64,000 nt of DNA from Lolium rigidum. Taxonomy: Eukaryota; Streptophyta; Magnoliopsida; Poales; Poaceae. The notes beneath the pieces are model-generated. The model had not been told where the DNA came from and made no database searches. It worked only from the letters and a program-made list of their open reading frames with translations. The position numbers and the translations under genes were made by a program. Shown here piece by piece: positions 23,001-32,433 of this stretch. The stretch's first letter is position 1, and every line of letters starts with the position of its first letter. The DNA is taken from positions 35,989,769 through 36,053,768 of the forward strand of contig NC_061514.1 in assembly GCF_022539505.1 (NCBI RefSeq). Reading direction: 5' to 3'.

Positions 23001-23728
23001 TGGTTGCAATAGTTTGTGTTAGCATGCTCCTCTCTGAATAGCATGCATCCCTTTGGACAAGCGTGTATCTGCTGAGATGACATCTTGAGGTCACTGAGCA
23101 ATTTTTTCGAATAGTAGAAGTTTTGCGGCAAGAGGTGCCCTTTCGGCAGAATGCTGCCAACGAGGACCAGAAGTTCATTGAACCCATCTCTGCACAGATT
23201 CCTGTGGCACTTAAAGGCCAAAAGGCGAGCGATGGCATCTAGTTGGGTAACATCTGTATTTACGTGTAGGGGTTTCTGCGAAGCAAACAAAGCCTCGTAA
23301 TACTTCTTTGTGTTTTCCTCCGGCTCCTCACTTGTCTCCACATCCCTAGATGTCTCCGCCTCTACATGAGGGCTTTCAGGCACATTACCATTAGCCAAGT
23401 TCTCTAGGCACCTATCAAACCCGGTATCATATTCTCTCGTAGGCTGAATCTGCCGCACCTCCTTCCTAGCACGTTTCTTCGCCTTTTCTCCATGAAAAGT
23501 CCAAATCTTGTAGGACGGTTTGAACCCAGACTTGATCAGGTGAAGACTCATAGTTTCCTTGTCCTGTGTTTTTTGGTTGTTGCACTTACTACAAGGGCAA
23601 AAACATGTTCTGGGTTTGCTAGGGATGTCAAACGCCCTGTCCACGAACTGCTTGGTCTTTTCTCCCCATTCCTCAGTATATTTCCACGGACCAATTCTGC
23701 CATCGTACATCCAGTCACGATTATCCAT
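20030..23728 (-). pseudogene. TNP2/En-Spm-type CACTA transposase of element B (frameshifted)
   Basis: Catalytic transposase of the CACTA superfamily. It starts MDNRDWMYDGRIGPWKY with a transposase-associated N-terminal domain that includes the Cys pair CFCPCSKCNN (about residues 43-52). A long first frame (23,728-21,932, 598 residues) covers the transposase_21 domain (ISTDGFNPYGMSAAVYG, DVMHTEKNISEAIW). Downstream frames carry a DUF4218-like segment (KSHDYHVWIERIMPV, 21,813-21,442), a linker (21,423-21,133), and a DUF4216-like C-terminus (VVFKCHWFDPRRVRRD, 20,839-20,030) ending in an acidic tail. Between the CDRP and REVFQW motifs (about 21,945-21,850) the frame changes three times within 100 bases, partly at A-runs. 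That means either decay or base-call error. If these were errors the gene would be nearly complete. Confidence 0.8.
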
Positions 23729-23845
23729 CCTCTAACCAGCACCAAAACAGACAAACTTAGAATTTATATCAAACATGATCCGCATTTTAATTTTTCCTTT
23801 TTTACGCATGCATCAACCTGAATCTCTACTAGGTGGGCTCCTAGC

Positions 23846-24056
23846 AGCCGCCGGATCCGTAGATTGAGTACGTTCTCCCTGCTCTACCTGATCCGAGTCA
23901 GGATTTCGGCAGCACCTCCCCGCTGCTCTCCCGATACACGTCTCGCCAAAAAGCCGAGAGGGGTGTGCATCCGGAGAACAACGGGGAGGCGCTGCCGAAA
24001 TCCTGACTCGGATCGGGGTAGAGCAGGGAGAACGTACCCAACTACGCATCCGCCGA
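23846..24056. repeat. Long hairpin (inverted repeat) upstream of the transposase start in CACTA B
   Basis: Arms of about 100 bases: GTACGTTCTCCCTGCTCTAC (from 23,868) is mirrored by GTAGAGCAGGGAGAACGTAC (to 24,037). The core CCGAGTCAGGATTTCGGCAG also pairs, with a loop of about nine bases near 23,948. It lies 120-330 bases before the transposase ATG on its strand, in what should be the 5' leader or first intron. Confidence 0.85.
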
Positions 24057-24544
24057 CTGTCCCAATAAATGCCGTAAGAGTTACGCTTCATAATATGCGA
24101 GACCACTAATGCATATTTATCCGCGTAACCCTTACGGTCGGGAAGAGACGCCTAGGTAAAGCGACATACTTGGTGATCTAGACCCAAAAAAAACCTAGGT
24201 ACGAGAGAGGCGAATGGATTCTCACCCTCGAAGCGTGATCGACAGCCGGCGAAGAAGACCAACGACCCTCCGACAAAATCCCCTCCAGGAAAACGGACTC
24301 TCTGAGCAACGCTCCTCAAGCACCGCGACAACACCAGCCCCTGTGTCCACCTCGAAACATCGTCTGCATATCGAGAAAACTAATTAGTATAAATACACTA
24401 TTTCTAACAAATTGTGCCCTAAATCCCATTTCTACCCTAAACACTAGTATACCGGCTGACATAATATGTTTTAACTACAAATTAGCATGCATAATATGAT
24501 TTAACTACCATAAATACTAATATGCAAAAAAAATTCACATACCG
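24057..24544. other. Leader/intron region of CACTA B
   Basis: No recognisable gene or repeat between the hairpin and the GC-rich tract. It probably belongs to the 5' leader of the transposase transcript. Confidence 0.4.
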
Positions 24545-25080
24545 GCTGGCCGCCGGCGGGTGAGCAGCAGCGGCAGGTGCGGGTTAGGGGCCGGCAGGTG
24601 CGGGTGAGCGGCAGCGGCACGGGAGCAGCAGCGGCCACGGCCGGGGAGCGACAGCAGCGGCGGAGAAACAGCGACGGGGGAGCGGCAGCGACGGGGGAGG
24701 GCCGGACGAGGGAGCAGCAGCGGCTGCGGCCGGGGAGCGGCAGCAGCGGCGGAGCAACAGCGCCGGGGGAGGGCAGTGGCGGGGGAGCAGCTGCCGCGGC
24801 GGGGAAGCGGCGGCGGCGGGGGAGGTCGCGGCGGGGAGCAGCAGCTGCGCAGGCGGGGGACCGGCGGCGGCGGGGGACCGGCAGCGGCGGGGGAGGTCGA
24901 GGCGGCGGCGGGCGGGCGTGGGCGGCGTGTCGCCGGCGGCGGCGGGGGAGGTCGCGGCGGGGAGCAGCAGCTGCCGCGGCGGGGACCGGCGGCGGCGGGG
25001 GACCGGCGGCGGCGGGGGAGGTCGACACGGCGGCGGGCGGCCGTGGGCGGCGTGTCGCTGGCGGCGGCGGCGAGCTGGGT
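24545..25080. repeat. GC-rich GGCGGCGGGGGA minisatellite tract of CACTA B
   Basis: Imperfect repeats of GCGGCGGCGGGGGAGGTCG and GGGGAGCAGCAGC. It is the counterpart of 10,260-10,665 in element A. The long open frames on both strands here are compositional. Confidence 0.75.
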
Positions 25081-25149
25081 AGGAGAGCATGCGTGTGTGT
25101 TTTGTGTGTGGAGGGGAGTCGCGTGCGTGCCCGAACCCTTATCCAGGGT

Positions 25150-25297
25150 CTTTGCCGTGCGAGGCTACTTTGCCGTGCGGCAAAGTGTCTTTGCCGTGCG
25201 CAGGGAGGCATTGCCGTGTGCTTTTGCACGGCAAAGATCTTTGCCGTGCGCCTTTGCACGGCAGAGGTCTTTGCCATGCGACATTGCACGGCAACGA
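25150..25297. repeat. Second, internal subterminal-type block of CACTA B
   Basis: Copies of CTTTGCCGTGCG and TGCACGGCAAAG lie between the GC-rich tract and the satellite array, as in element A. Confidence 0.85.
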
Positions 25298-25399
25298 TTT
25301 TTTATTATTCAACTTTTTAGTTTAGGGTGTATATATGCATCCTGGTGTATAAACATCGTGTCCAACTAATTTTTACCACAAACTTTTATGTATTTGGGA

Positions 25400-28300
25400 T
25401 ATCATTTGTGATAGGTGAACCTCGCGCGGAGAAATCTAGGGGGTAGACCCCCGAGGCACGCAGAACCGCCGTTATCGGGGGGAATGACCGCCGGGGCACC
25501 GGAATGCCACCAAAACTTGCAAGTGGACCTAGGATATGTGTGAAAGTGTGTTGAAAGGTGTGATTCACCAAATGGTGCAAGGCATAGCTCCCATGTGTGA
25601 GATTCCTCTCTTTCGGGCGATAACACTTGGAAGATTCCTCGACTTGTAGGCTGAAGTGTCCCGCTGCGGTATACCGGTGGCTATAATGTGCCAAAGTGTG
25701 CCAAACCTAGATTTCCATGTGTATATGACCTAAACAAAACTAAACCTATCAAAAAGTATGTTTGTGAAACCTCGCGTGGTGAAATCTAGGGGGGTAGACC
25801 CCCCGAGGCACGTAGACCGCCGTTATCGGGGGGGAACGACCGCCGGGGCACCGGAATGCAACCAAAACTAGCAAGTGGACCTAGGATATGTTTGAAAGTG
25901 TGTTAGAAGGTTTGATTCACCAAATGGTGCAAGGCATAGCTCCCATGTGTGAGATTTCTCTCTTTCGGGCGATAACACTTGGAAGATTCCTCGACTTGTA
26001 GGCTGAAGTGTCCCGCTGCGGGTATACCGGTGGCTATAGTGTGCCAAAGTGTGTCAAACCTAGCTTTCCATGTGTATATGGACTAAACAAAACTAAACCT
26101 ATCAAAAAGTATGTTGGTGGAACCTCGCGTGGTGAAATCTAGGGGGGTAGACCCCCCGAGGCACGCAGACCGCCGTTTTCGGGGTGGGAACGACCGCCGC
26201 GGGGCACCGGAATGCCACCAAAACTTGCAAGTGGACCTAGGATATGTGTGAAAGTGTGTTGGAAGGTGTGATTCACCAAATGGTGCAAGGCATAGCTCCC
26301 ATGTGTGAGATTCCTCTCTTTCGGGCGATAACACTTGGAAGATTCCTCGACCTGTAGGCTGAAGTGTCCCGCTACGGGTATACCGGTGGCTATAATGTGC
26401 CAAATTAAGTGTGCCAAACCTAGCTTTACATGAAACAAAACTAAACCTATCAAAAAGTATGTTGGTGGAACCTCGCGTGGTGAAATCTAGGGGGGTAGAC
26501 CCCCCGAGGCACGCAGACCGCCGTTTTCGGGGGGGGGGGAACGACCGCCGCGGGGCACCGGAATGCCACCAAAACTTGCAAGTGGACCTAGGATATGTGT
26601 GAAAGTGTGTTGAAAGGTGTGATTCACCAAATGGTGCAAGGCATAGCTCCCATGTGTGAGATTCCTCTCTTTCGGGCGATAACACTTGGAAGATTCCTCG
26701 ACCTGTAGGCTGAAGTGTCCCGCTGCGGGTATACCGGTGGCTATAATGTGCCAAAGTGTGCCAAACCTAGCTTTCCATGTGTATATGTCCTAAACAAAAC
26801 TAAACCTATCAAAAAGTATGTTTGTGAAACCTCGCGTGGTGAAATCTAGGGGGGTAGACCCCCCGAGGCACGTAGACCGCTGTTATCGGGGGGGAACGAC
26901 CGCCGGGGCACCGGAATGCAACCAAAACTAGCAAGTGGACCTAGGATATGTTTGAAAGTGTGTTGGAAGGTTTTATTCACCAAATGGTGCAAGGCATAGC
27001 TCCCATGTGTGAGATTTCTCTCTTTCGGGCGATAACACTTGGAAGATTCCTCGACTTGTAGGCTGAAGTGTCCCGTCGCGGGTATACCGGTGGCTATAGT
27101 GTGCAAAAGTGTGTCAAACCTAGCTTTCCATGTGTATATGGACTAAACAAAACTAAACCTATCAAAAAGTATGTTGGTGGAACCTCGCGTGGTGAAATCT
27201 AGGGGGGTAGACCCCCCGAGGCACGCAGACCGCCGTTTTCGGGGGGGGGAACGACCGCCGGAGCACCGGAATGCCACCAAAACTTGCATGTGGACCCAGG
27301 ATATGTGTGAAAGTGTGGTGAAAGGTGTGATTCACCAAATGGTGCAAGGCATTGCTCCCATGTGTGACATTCCTCTCTTTCAGTGCGATAACACTTGGAA
27401 GATTCCTCGACTTGTAGGCTGAAGTGTCCCGCTGCGGGTATACCGGTGGCTATAATGTGCCAAAGTGTGCCAAACCTTGTTTTCCATGTGTATATGGACT
27501 AACCAAAATAAAACCTATCAAAAAGTATGTTGGTGGAACCTCGCGCGGTGAAATCTAGGGGGGTAGACCCCCGAGGCACGCAGACCGCCGTTTTCGGGGG
27601 GGGAACGACCGCCGGAGCACCGGAATGCCACCAAAACTTCCATGTGGACCCAGGATATGTGTGAAAGTGTGTTGGAAGGTGTGATTCACCAAATGGTGCA
27701 AGGCATAGCTCCCATGTGTGAGATTCCTCTCTTTCGGGCGATAACACTTGGAAGATTCCTCGACCCGTAGGTCGAAGTGTCCCGCTGCAGGGTATACCGG
27801 TGGCTATAATGTGCCAAAGTGTGCCAAACCTAGCTTTCCATGTGTATATGTCCTAAACAAAACTAAACCTATCAAAAAGTATGTTTGTGAAACCTCGCGC
27901 GGTGAAATCTAGGGGGGTATAGACCCCCCGAGGCACGTAGACCGCCGTTATCGGGGGGGGGGAACGACCGCCGGGGCACCGGAATGCAACCAAAACTAGC
28001 AAGTGGACCTAGGATATGTTTGAAAGTGTGTTGGAAGGTTTGATTCACCAAATGGTGCAAGGCATAGCTCCCATGTGTGAGATTTCTCTCTTTCGGGCGA
28101 TAACACTTGGAAGATTCCTCGACTTGTAGGCTGAAGTGTCCCGTTGCGGGTATACCGGTGGCTATAGTGTGCCAAAGTGTGTCAAACCTAGCTTTCCATG
28201 TGTATATGGCCTAAACAAAACTAAACCTATCAAAAAGTATGTTGGTGGAACCTCGCGCGGAGAAATCTAGGGGTAGACCCCGAGGCACGCAGACCGCCGT

Positions 28301-28860
28301 TATCGGGGGGAGTGACCGCCGGGGCACCGGAATGCCACCAAAACTTGCAAGTGGACCTAGGATATGTGTCAAAGTGTGTTGGAAGGTGTGATTCACCAAA
28401 TGGTGCAAGGCATAGCTCCCATGTGTGGCATTCCTCTCTTTCAGACGATAACACTTGAAAGATTCCTCGAGTTGTAGGCTGAAGTGTCCCGCTGCGGGTA
28501 ACGAGTGGCTATAATGTGCCAAAGTGTGCCAAACCTAGCTTTCCATGTGTATATGGTCTAAACATAACTAAACCTATGAAAAAGTACATTGGTGGAACCT
28601 CGCACGGAGAAATCTAGGGGGGGGGGGTAGACCGCCGGGGCCCATATATAGACCGCTCTTTTGGGGGGGGGGACCTCCGGAGCACTTGAATCCCAGCCAA
28701 ACTTTCATGTGGACCTAGAATATGTTTGGAAGTGTCGTGTAAGGTGTAAAGCTGCAAGAAATTGCACCAAATATGTGGGGGCGATAACACTTAGCAGACA
28801 CCGAACCCCCGTTAATTTGCTCCGAAACCCTGATATGTTGGGGGGAGGGGTCGATGAAGA
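25400..28860 (-). repeat. Satellite-like array with a trimeric higher-order repeat in CACTA B
   Basis: The landmark AACCTCGCGYGG recurs at about 25,418, 25,768, 26,121, 26,469, 26,828, 27,181, 27,537, 27,891, 28,249 and 28,596, giving ten monomers of ~347-359 bp. Units starting at 25,768, 26,828 and 27,891 share private variants (TTTGTGAAACC, GCAACCAAAACTAGCAAG, ATATGTTTGAAAG) absent from the two units between them. The array therefore has a three-monomer period of ~1,060 bp. The last unit (from 28,596) is degraded. Each monomer contains, in reverse, the GTTATCGCCCGAAAG and CACCATTTGGTGAATC motifs of the array in element A. Confidence 0.92.
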
Positions 28861-29009
28861 TGTAGATTACTTGTTTTATCGGTATACAGATTGTATTAAG
28901 TAACACTAACAAATAGTCTAAAAAAGTAAAAACTAATTTTACAACAAATATAAGTATTAATATAAATATGAATACTACAAAAGAAGGGAAAGAAATGAAA
29001 TCGTACTCG

Positions 29010-29345
29010 TGCCGTGCAAAAACGCACGGCAAAGGGGTGGCCTGCACGGCAAAGCCGTCGTTGCCGTGCCTGCATCTTTGCCGTGCGCCTTCGTGGCCTC
29101 TTTGCCGTGGGGGGTTACTTTGCCGTGGGGGGTTACTTTGCCGTGCGCCATCTGGCTGCTTTACCATGCGGGGATGCTTTGCCGAGCGCCGAGCTGTATC
29201 TTTGTCGTGCGCCTTTTGTTTGCCGTGCGTCGTTCCGCTGCTGCACGGCAAAGCAGTCATTGCCGTGCGCGCGGCGCACGGCAAAGAACTGCCTCACGGC
29301 AAAGGGTCGCAAAGGCACACGGCAAAGAGGCGCGCACGGCAGTGA
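29010..29345. repeat. Subterminal repeat block of CACTA B, 5' side
   Basis: Copies of CTTTGCCGTGCG and GCGCACGGCAAAG end 17 bases from the terminus at 29,362. Confidence 0.9.
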
Positions 29346-29483
29346 GACTTTTTCCCGTAGTGATATGCCTTCTGCAAAAACACGATGTGTCTAGAACTAT
29401 ACGCTCATCATGAGGTCATAGTTGAGTTAGTGAAGTTCACATAGAAATATACAAGGATATGGTATCTCTTATATTCTACATTA

Positions 29484-29766
29484 CTCCCTCCATCCTAGTT
29501 CTCAAGGCACAATCCCAAAAATTATGTGTCCCATAAACTCCACCTCCTAGGTATAATTCTATTTAATGTGGCAGTAATAGCATTTGGGAACTCAATCAAT
29601 TTTTCTGCATGTACCGTGTGAAACAATTAAGATTTTTGCATGCACAAGCTGAACCCAATCAATTTAATGGCCATAATTATAGATGGGTTTTACTTGAAAA
29701 AACTCGAACCAATCAGCTAGTACCAAGATATTCAAAAATTATGACTAGGTACTAGGACGGAGGGAG
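29484..29766. mobile_element. Stowaway-type MITE, 283 bp
   Basis: CTCCCTCCATCCTAGT at the left is mirrored by ACTAGGACGGAGGGAG at the right, with TA at 29,482-29,483 and 29,767-29,768. The duplicate has the empty site at 32,280-32,281. Confidence 0.9.
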
Positions 29767-29895
29767 TACTAAAGATAACCTTTTTTAAATAAGTGACTTC
29801 ACTTTTCATAGATATGGATGTATCTACACCGTAAAATGTGTCTAAACAAAGTCACTAATACTAGGACGGAGGGAGTAGATTCTATATAAGTGCAT

Positions 29896-30470
29896 GGCTC
29901 GCCAGGGATCCCTTCCTGCACCATCAACTTGTGCAAGGCCCCCTCTAATGAGGATGACCACGACAGGTTCATACGGTTCATGGAGAAAATCTCCGACGCC
30001 AAGCGCCTGCACCTCCACCACCGGTGCCTGCCAGCCATGACCTTCGGGGGTTCCCGTCGTTCTCCAACCTGACGCGGCTGGCACTGCAAGGTCCCCTCCA
30101 GAGTCCCAGCGTGGTGCTTGTGATCCTGGAGCAGACACCAAATCTTGAGATCCTCTCTCTTTTCATGGAGCCCGCCGTGGTTCCCGGCGACAACGCGGAG
30201 CCCTCTGTGGTTCCCGGCGACAACGCGGCTCCCCACGAGTCGAGCTTCTCGGTCCCATGCCTGCGGAGCCATGTGAGGGAGATCAACATGGTGCACTACG
30301 AGGGCGACGCGCTGCAGAGGACGATAGCCAGGCTCTTGTTCCGGAACGCGCTACTTCTTGAGAGGATGTGCGTTGTGCTCGTGAGGGGCACATTCGCGTT
30401 GCAGGATGCACTGACGAGGGAGATTAAAACCTGGGTGGTGGCTGCCCATGCAGAACAGATTTTCTTGTGA
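29896..30470 (+). pseudogene. 5'-truncated, frameshifted duplicate of F-box gene 2
   Basis: Corresponds to residues ~309-499 of F-box protein 2 without the F-box or promoter. A G-run of six in the parent (13,527-13,534 area) is five here (about 30,046-30,050), shifting the frame. Otherwise I count only two base differences over ~575 bases (C to T near 30,143, G to C near 30,429). It cannot make an F-box protein. Confidence 0.9.
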
Positions 30471-30732
30471 TCTTTCATGGAGTGTAATCTCCTAAGTAAG
30501 AATGCAATCTCACATTATTTTTCTGAAGGTGCCTGAGCCTGAGAATAATTTTGGATGTAAAAGATTACACTCTCAGAATAATGTTTATGAAGGAGCATGA
30601 GAATTATTTTGCATGCAAGAACATTTGAATTACATTGTCGTGATACGTTTGTTGCAGTGAAATCTCTGGGCTCTAGTGGCTACTAGCTATCTGTGAAATG
30701 ACTTTTTAGAAGGCAAATAAAAATGTGTACTA

Positions 30733-30992
30733 CTCCCTCCGTCCCAAAATGTAAGACGTCTAAGGATTAGTCAAAAGTCAACGTTTTTCAAGTTTAACCA
30801 AGTTTATATATAAAAATATAAACATTTTACAGTACTGAATCAACATTAATAGATTCACCATAAAATATATTTTCTTAATATGTCCATTCGATATTGTAGA
30901 TGTAAATATATTTTTCTAAATATTTTGTCAAAGTTAGTAAAGTTTGACTTTTGACTAGTTCTTAGACGTCTTATATTTTGGGACGGAGGGAG
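30733..30992. mobile_element. Stowaway-type MITE (copy 2)
   Basis: Same insertion as 14,219-14,471, here with better-kept ends (CTCCCTCCGTCCC and GGGACGGAGGGAG). Confidence 0.88.
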
Positions 30993-31341
30993 CACGTAAT
31001 TTATTTGTCGTTTAGATACTATATACTACTCCTCAATCTTACGAAATTTATCTGAGATTTATTAAAATTATATAAGTGTTGTACTGCGCATTACCAAAAT
31101 ACTGCTGCTCGTTCGGATCAGAAAAGGTTGAAACGATCAATTTGATCGCTTACTGCTGGCGCGAGCCAGATTGGAGTTGGGCTTGTAGCCAGTAGCATTG
31201 CCGAGAGCTGCACCGCGGCCTGCCTCCACCTTCGGACAGCCGACACCACCACCGCGCCTTCCGCCGCCCATCCACTACGCACTCCTTCCCGTAGCAACGC
31301 GCTTCCACCTCCACCAGTGACATGCCTCTCCGCGCATCTAA

Positions 31342-31702
31342 GAGCATCTCTAGTCGCGTCCCTCAAAAAGCGTCCGACACAAATAAAAAGAGACCAAAAC
31401 TCTGTATAAAAAAGAGGCCCTTCCCAGCCGCGTCCCTCAAACAGCGTCTGGATGCATGCATTTAATAGAAAGGACCACCCCATGTGGAAAAAGTAGGCGA
31501 GAGAAAGAGACTAGCATGTGGGGACTAGGGGCTGCATGCATGCGTCCGGACGCTATTTTTGTGTCTGGCGTCCTCTACCAGGGACGCCGGACACAAAATG
31601 AGACGCTAATTAGCTTTGGGGGACGCGACTGGACAATTTTTTTCCCCATTTCTTGTCCGCGGTCCCCCAAACCTCATTTGGGGGACGCGACTGGAGATGC
31701 TC
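31342..31702. mobile_element. Tourist/Harbinger-type MITE, 361 bp
   Basis: GAGCATCTCTAGTCGCGTCC at the left is mirrored at the right with one mismatch. TAA target duplications are at 31,339-31,341 and 31,703-31,705. It occupies the same TAA that holds an unrelated 926-bp element in copy 1 (14,797). Confidence 0.92.
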
Positions 31703-32433
31703 TAAGTCCCAGCGACACTCTGCTATTTTAGACTTTAGTTGTCCTGCATGCTGGTGGCGACAGGTTCCTCGGTGCTCCAGCTGTCCTTAACCATGTCTGC
31801 CTAATCACTGGCGGAATTAGTAGGGGACGAGCGTGACCAGGATCTGCCCCGAATCTGGACGCATGAGCCTACGGTGGGATGTCGGGGGTGCAACATGCAC
31901 ATGGACACTAGATTCACTCTGAAATAAAAAAAACAAATAACCGTATCAGATGCATATTATAATTTATCAGATGTGTTGTGTTATTTGCCTTCTTTATCCT
32001 AGATTTTGTTACGTTGGATAACAGCATTGTATTACTCGATCTGGTCCTAAATACTTGACGCAGGTTAAATGAATCTAGACACATTTTAGACTATATTTTG
32101 CCTAAATCTATGGCAAGTATTTAGCACCGGAGGGAATATTTGACTTCTTTTATTCTATAATTATATGCCTTCTGCAACATAAAAACACGATGTGTCCAGC
32201 ACTATATGCTCATCATGAGGTCATAGTCGAGTTAGTGAAGTTCACAGAGAAATATACAAGGAGATGGTATATTTTCCATTACTAAAGATAATCTTTTTAA
32301 AATAAGTGACTTAATTTTTTATAGATATGGATGTATCTACGCAGTACAATGTGTCTAAACAAAGTCACTAATACTAGGAGTCTAGGACGGAGGGAGTAGA
32401 TTCTATATAAGTGCAAGGACCTTATTGTACCAT

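Larger units (their letters stand above)
16298..29362 (-). mobile_element. CACTA element B, 13 kb, complete ends
   Basis: The plus-strand left terminus is CACTACGGCAAAACAGGG and the right terminus, read on the reverse strand, is CACTACGGGAAAAAGT. The target duplication ATA is at 16,295-16,297 and 29,363-29,365. Genes run on the minus strand. In that direction: subterminal block (29,345-29,010), satellite array (28,860-25,400), second subterminal block (25,297-25,150), GC-rich tract (25,080-24,545), hairpin (24,056-23,846), TNP2-type transposase (23,728-20,030), TNPA-like gene (19,782-17,044), terminal block (16,780-16,315). Both genes carry frameshifts, so the copy as sequenced is not expected to be autonomous. 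The tandem duplicate of the locus preserves the uninterrupted target site. Confidence 0.95.
13377..29895 (+). repeat. Tandem duplication, copy 1 (expanded by later insertions)
   Basis: The segment from F-box gene 2 position ~13,381 to 29,895 is one copy of a duplication. Removing the insertions (element at 14,800-15,725, Stowaway 16,195-16,287, CACTA B 16,298-29,362, Stowaway 29,484-29,766, one TSD each) leaves ~2.1 kb collinear with 29,896-32,414. The junction at 29,895/29,896 joins the flank motif GTGCA to GGCTCGCCAG. All three breakpoints share TGCA, so duplication by short homology is likely. Confidence 0.85.
29896..32414 (+). repeat. Tandem duplication, copy 2
   Basis: Second copy of the F-box gene 2 3' half plus flank, directly after copy 1. 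It lacks CACTA B and two Stowaways, but has its own TAA-target MITE. It ends at TCTATATAAGTGCA (about 32,414), the same motif that ends copy 1 at 29,895, and continues into the 3' side of F-box gene 3. Confidence 0.88.

Noticed and set aside
24501..25369. Long open frames on both strands in the GC-rich tract of CACTA B
   Set aside because: Compositional; the frames overlap on opposite strands and run into subterminal repeats.
25386..28522. Repeated ~100-200 residue frames (HHLVNHTFQHTFTHILGP...) as a gene family
   Set aside because: They recur once per satellite monomer and are broken differently in each; they are translations of the array.
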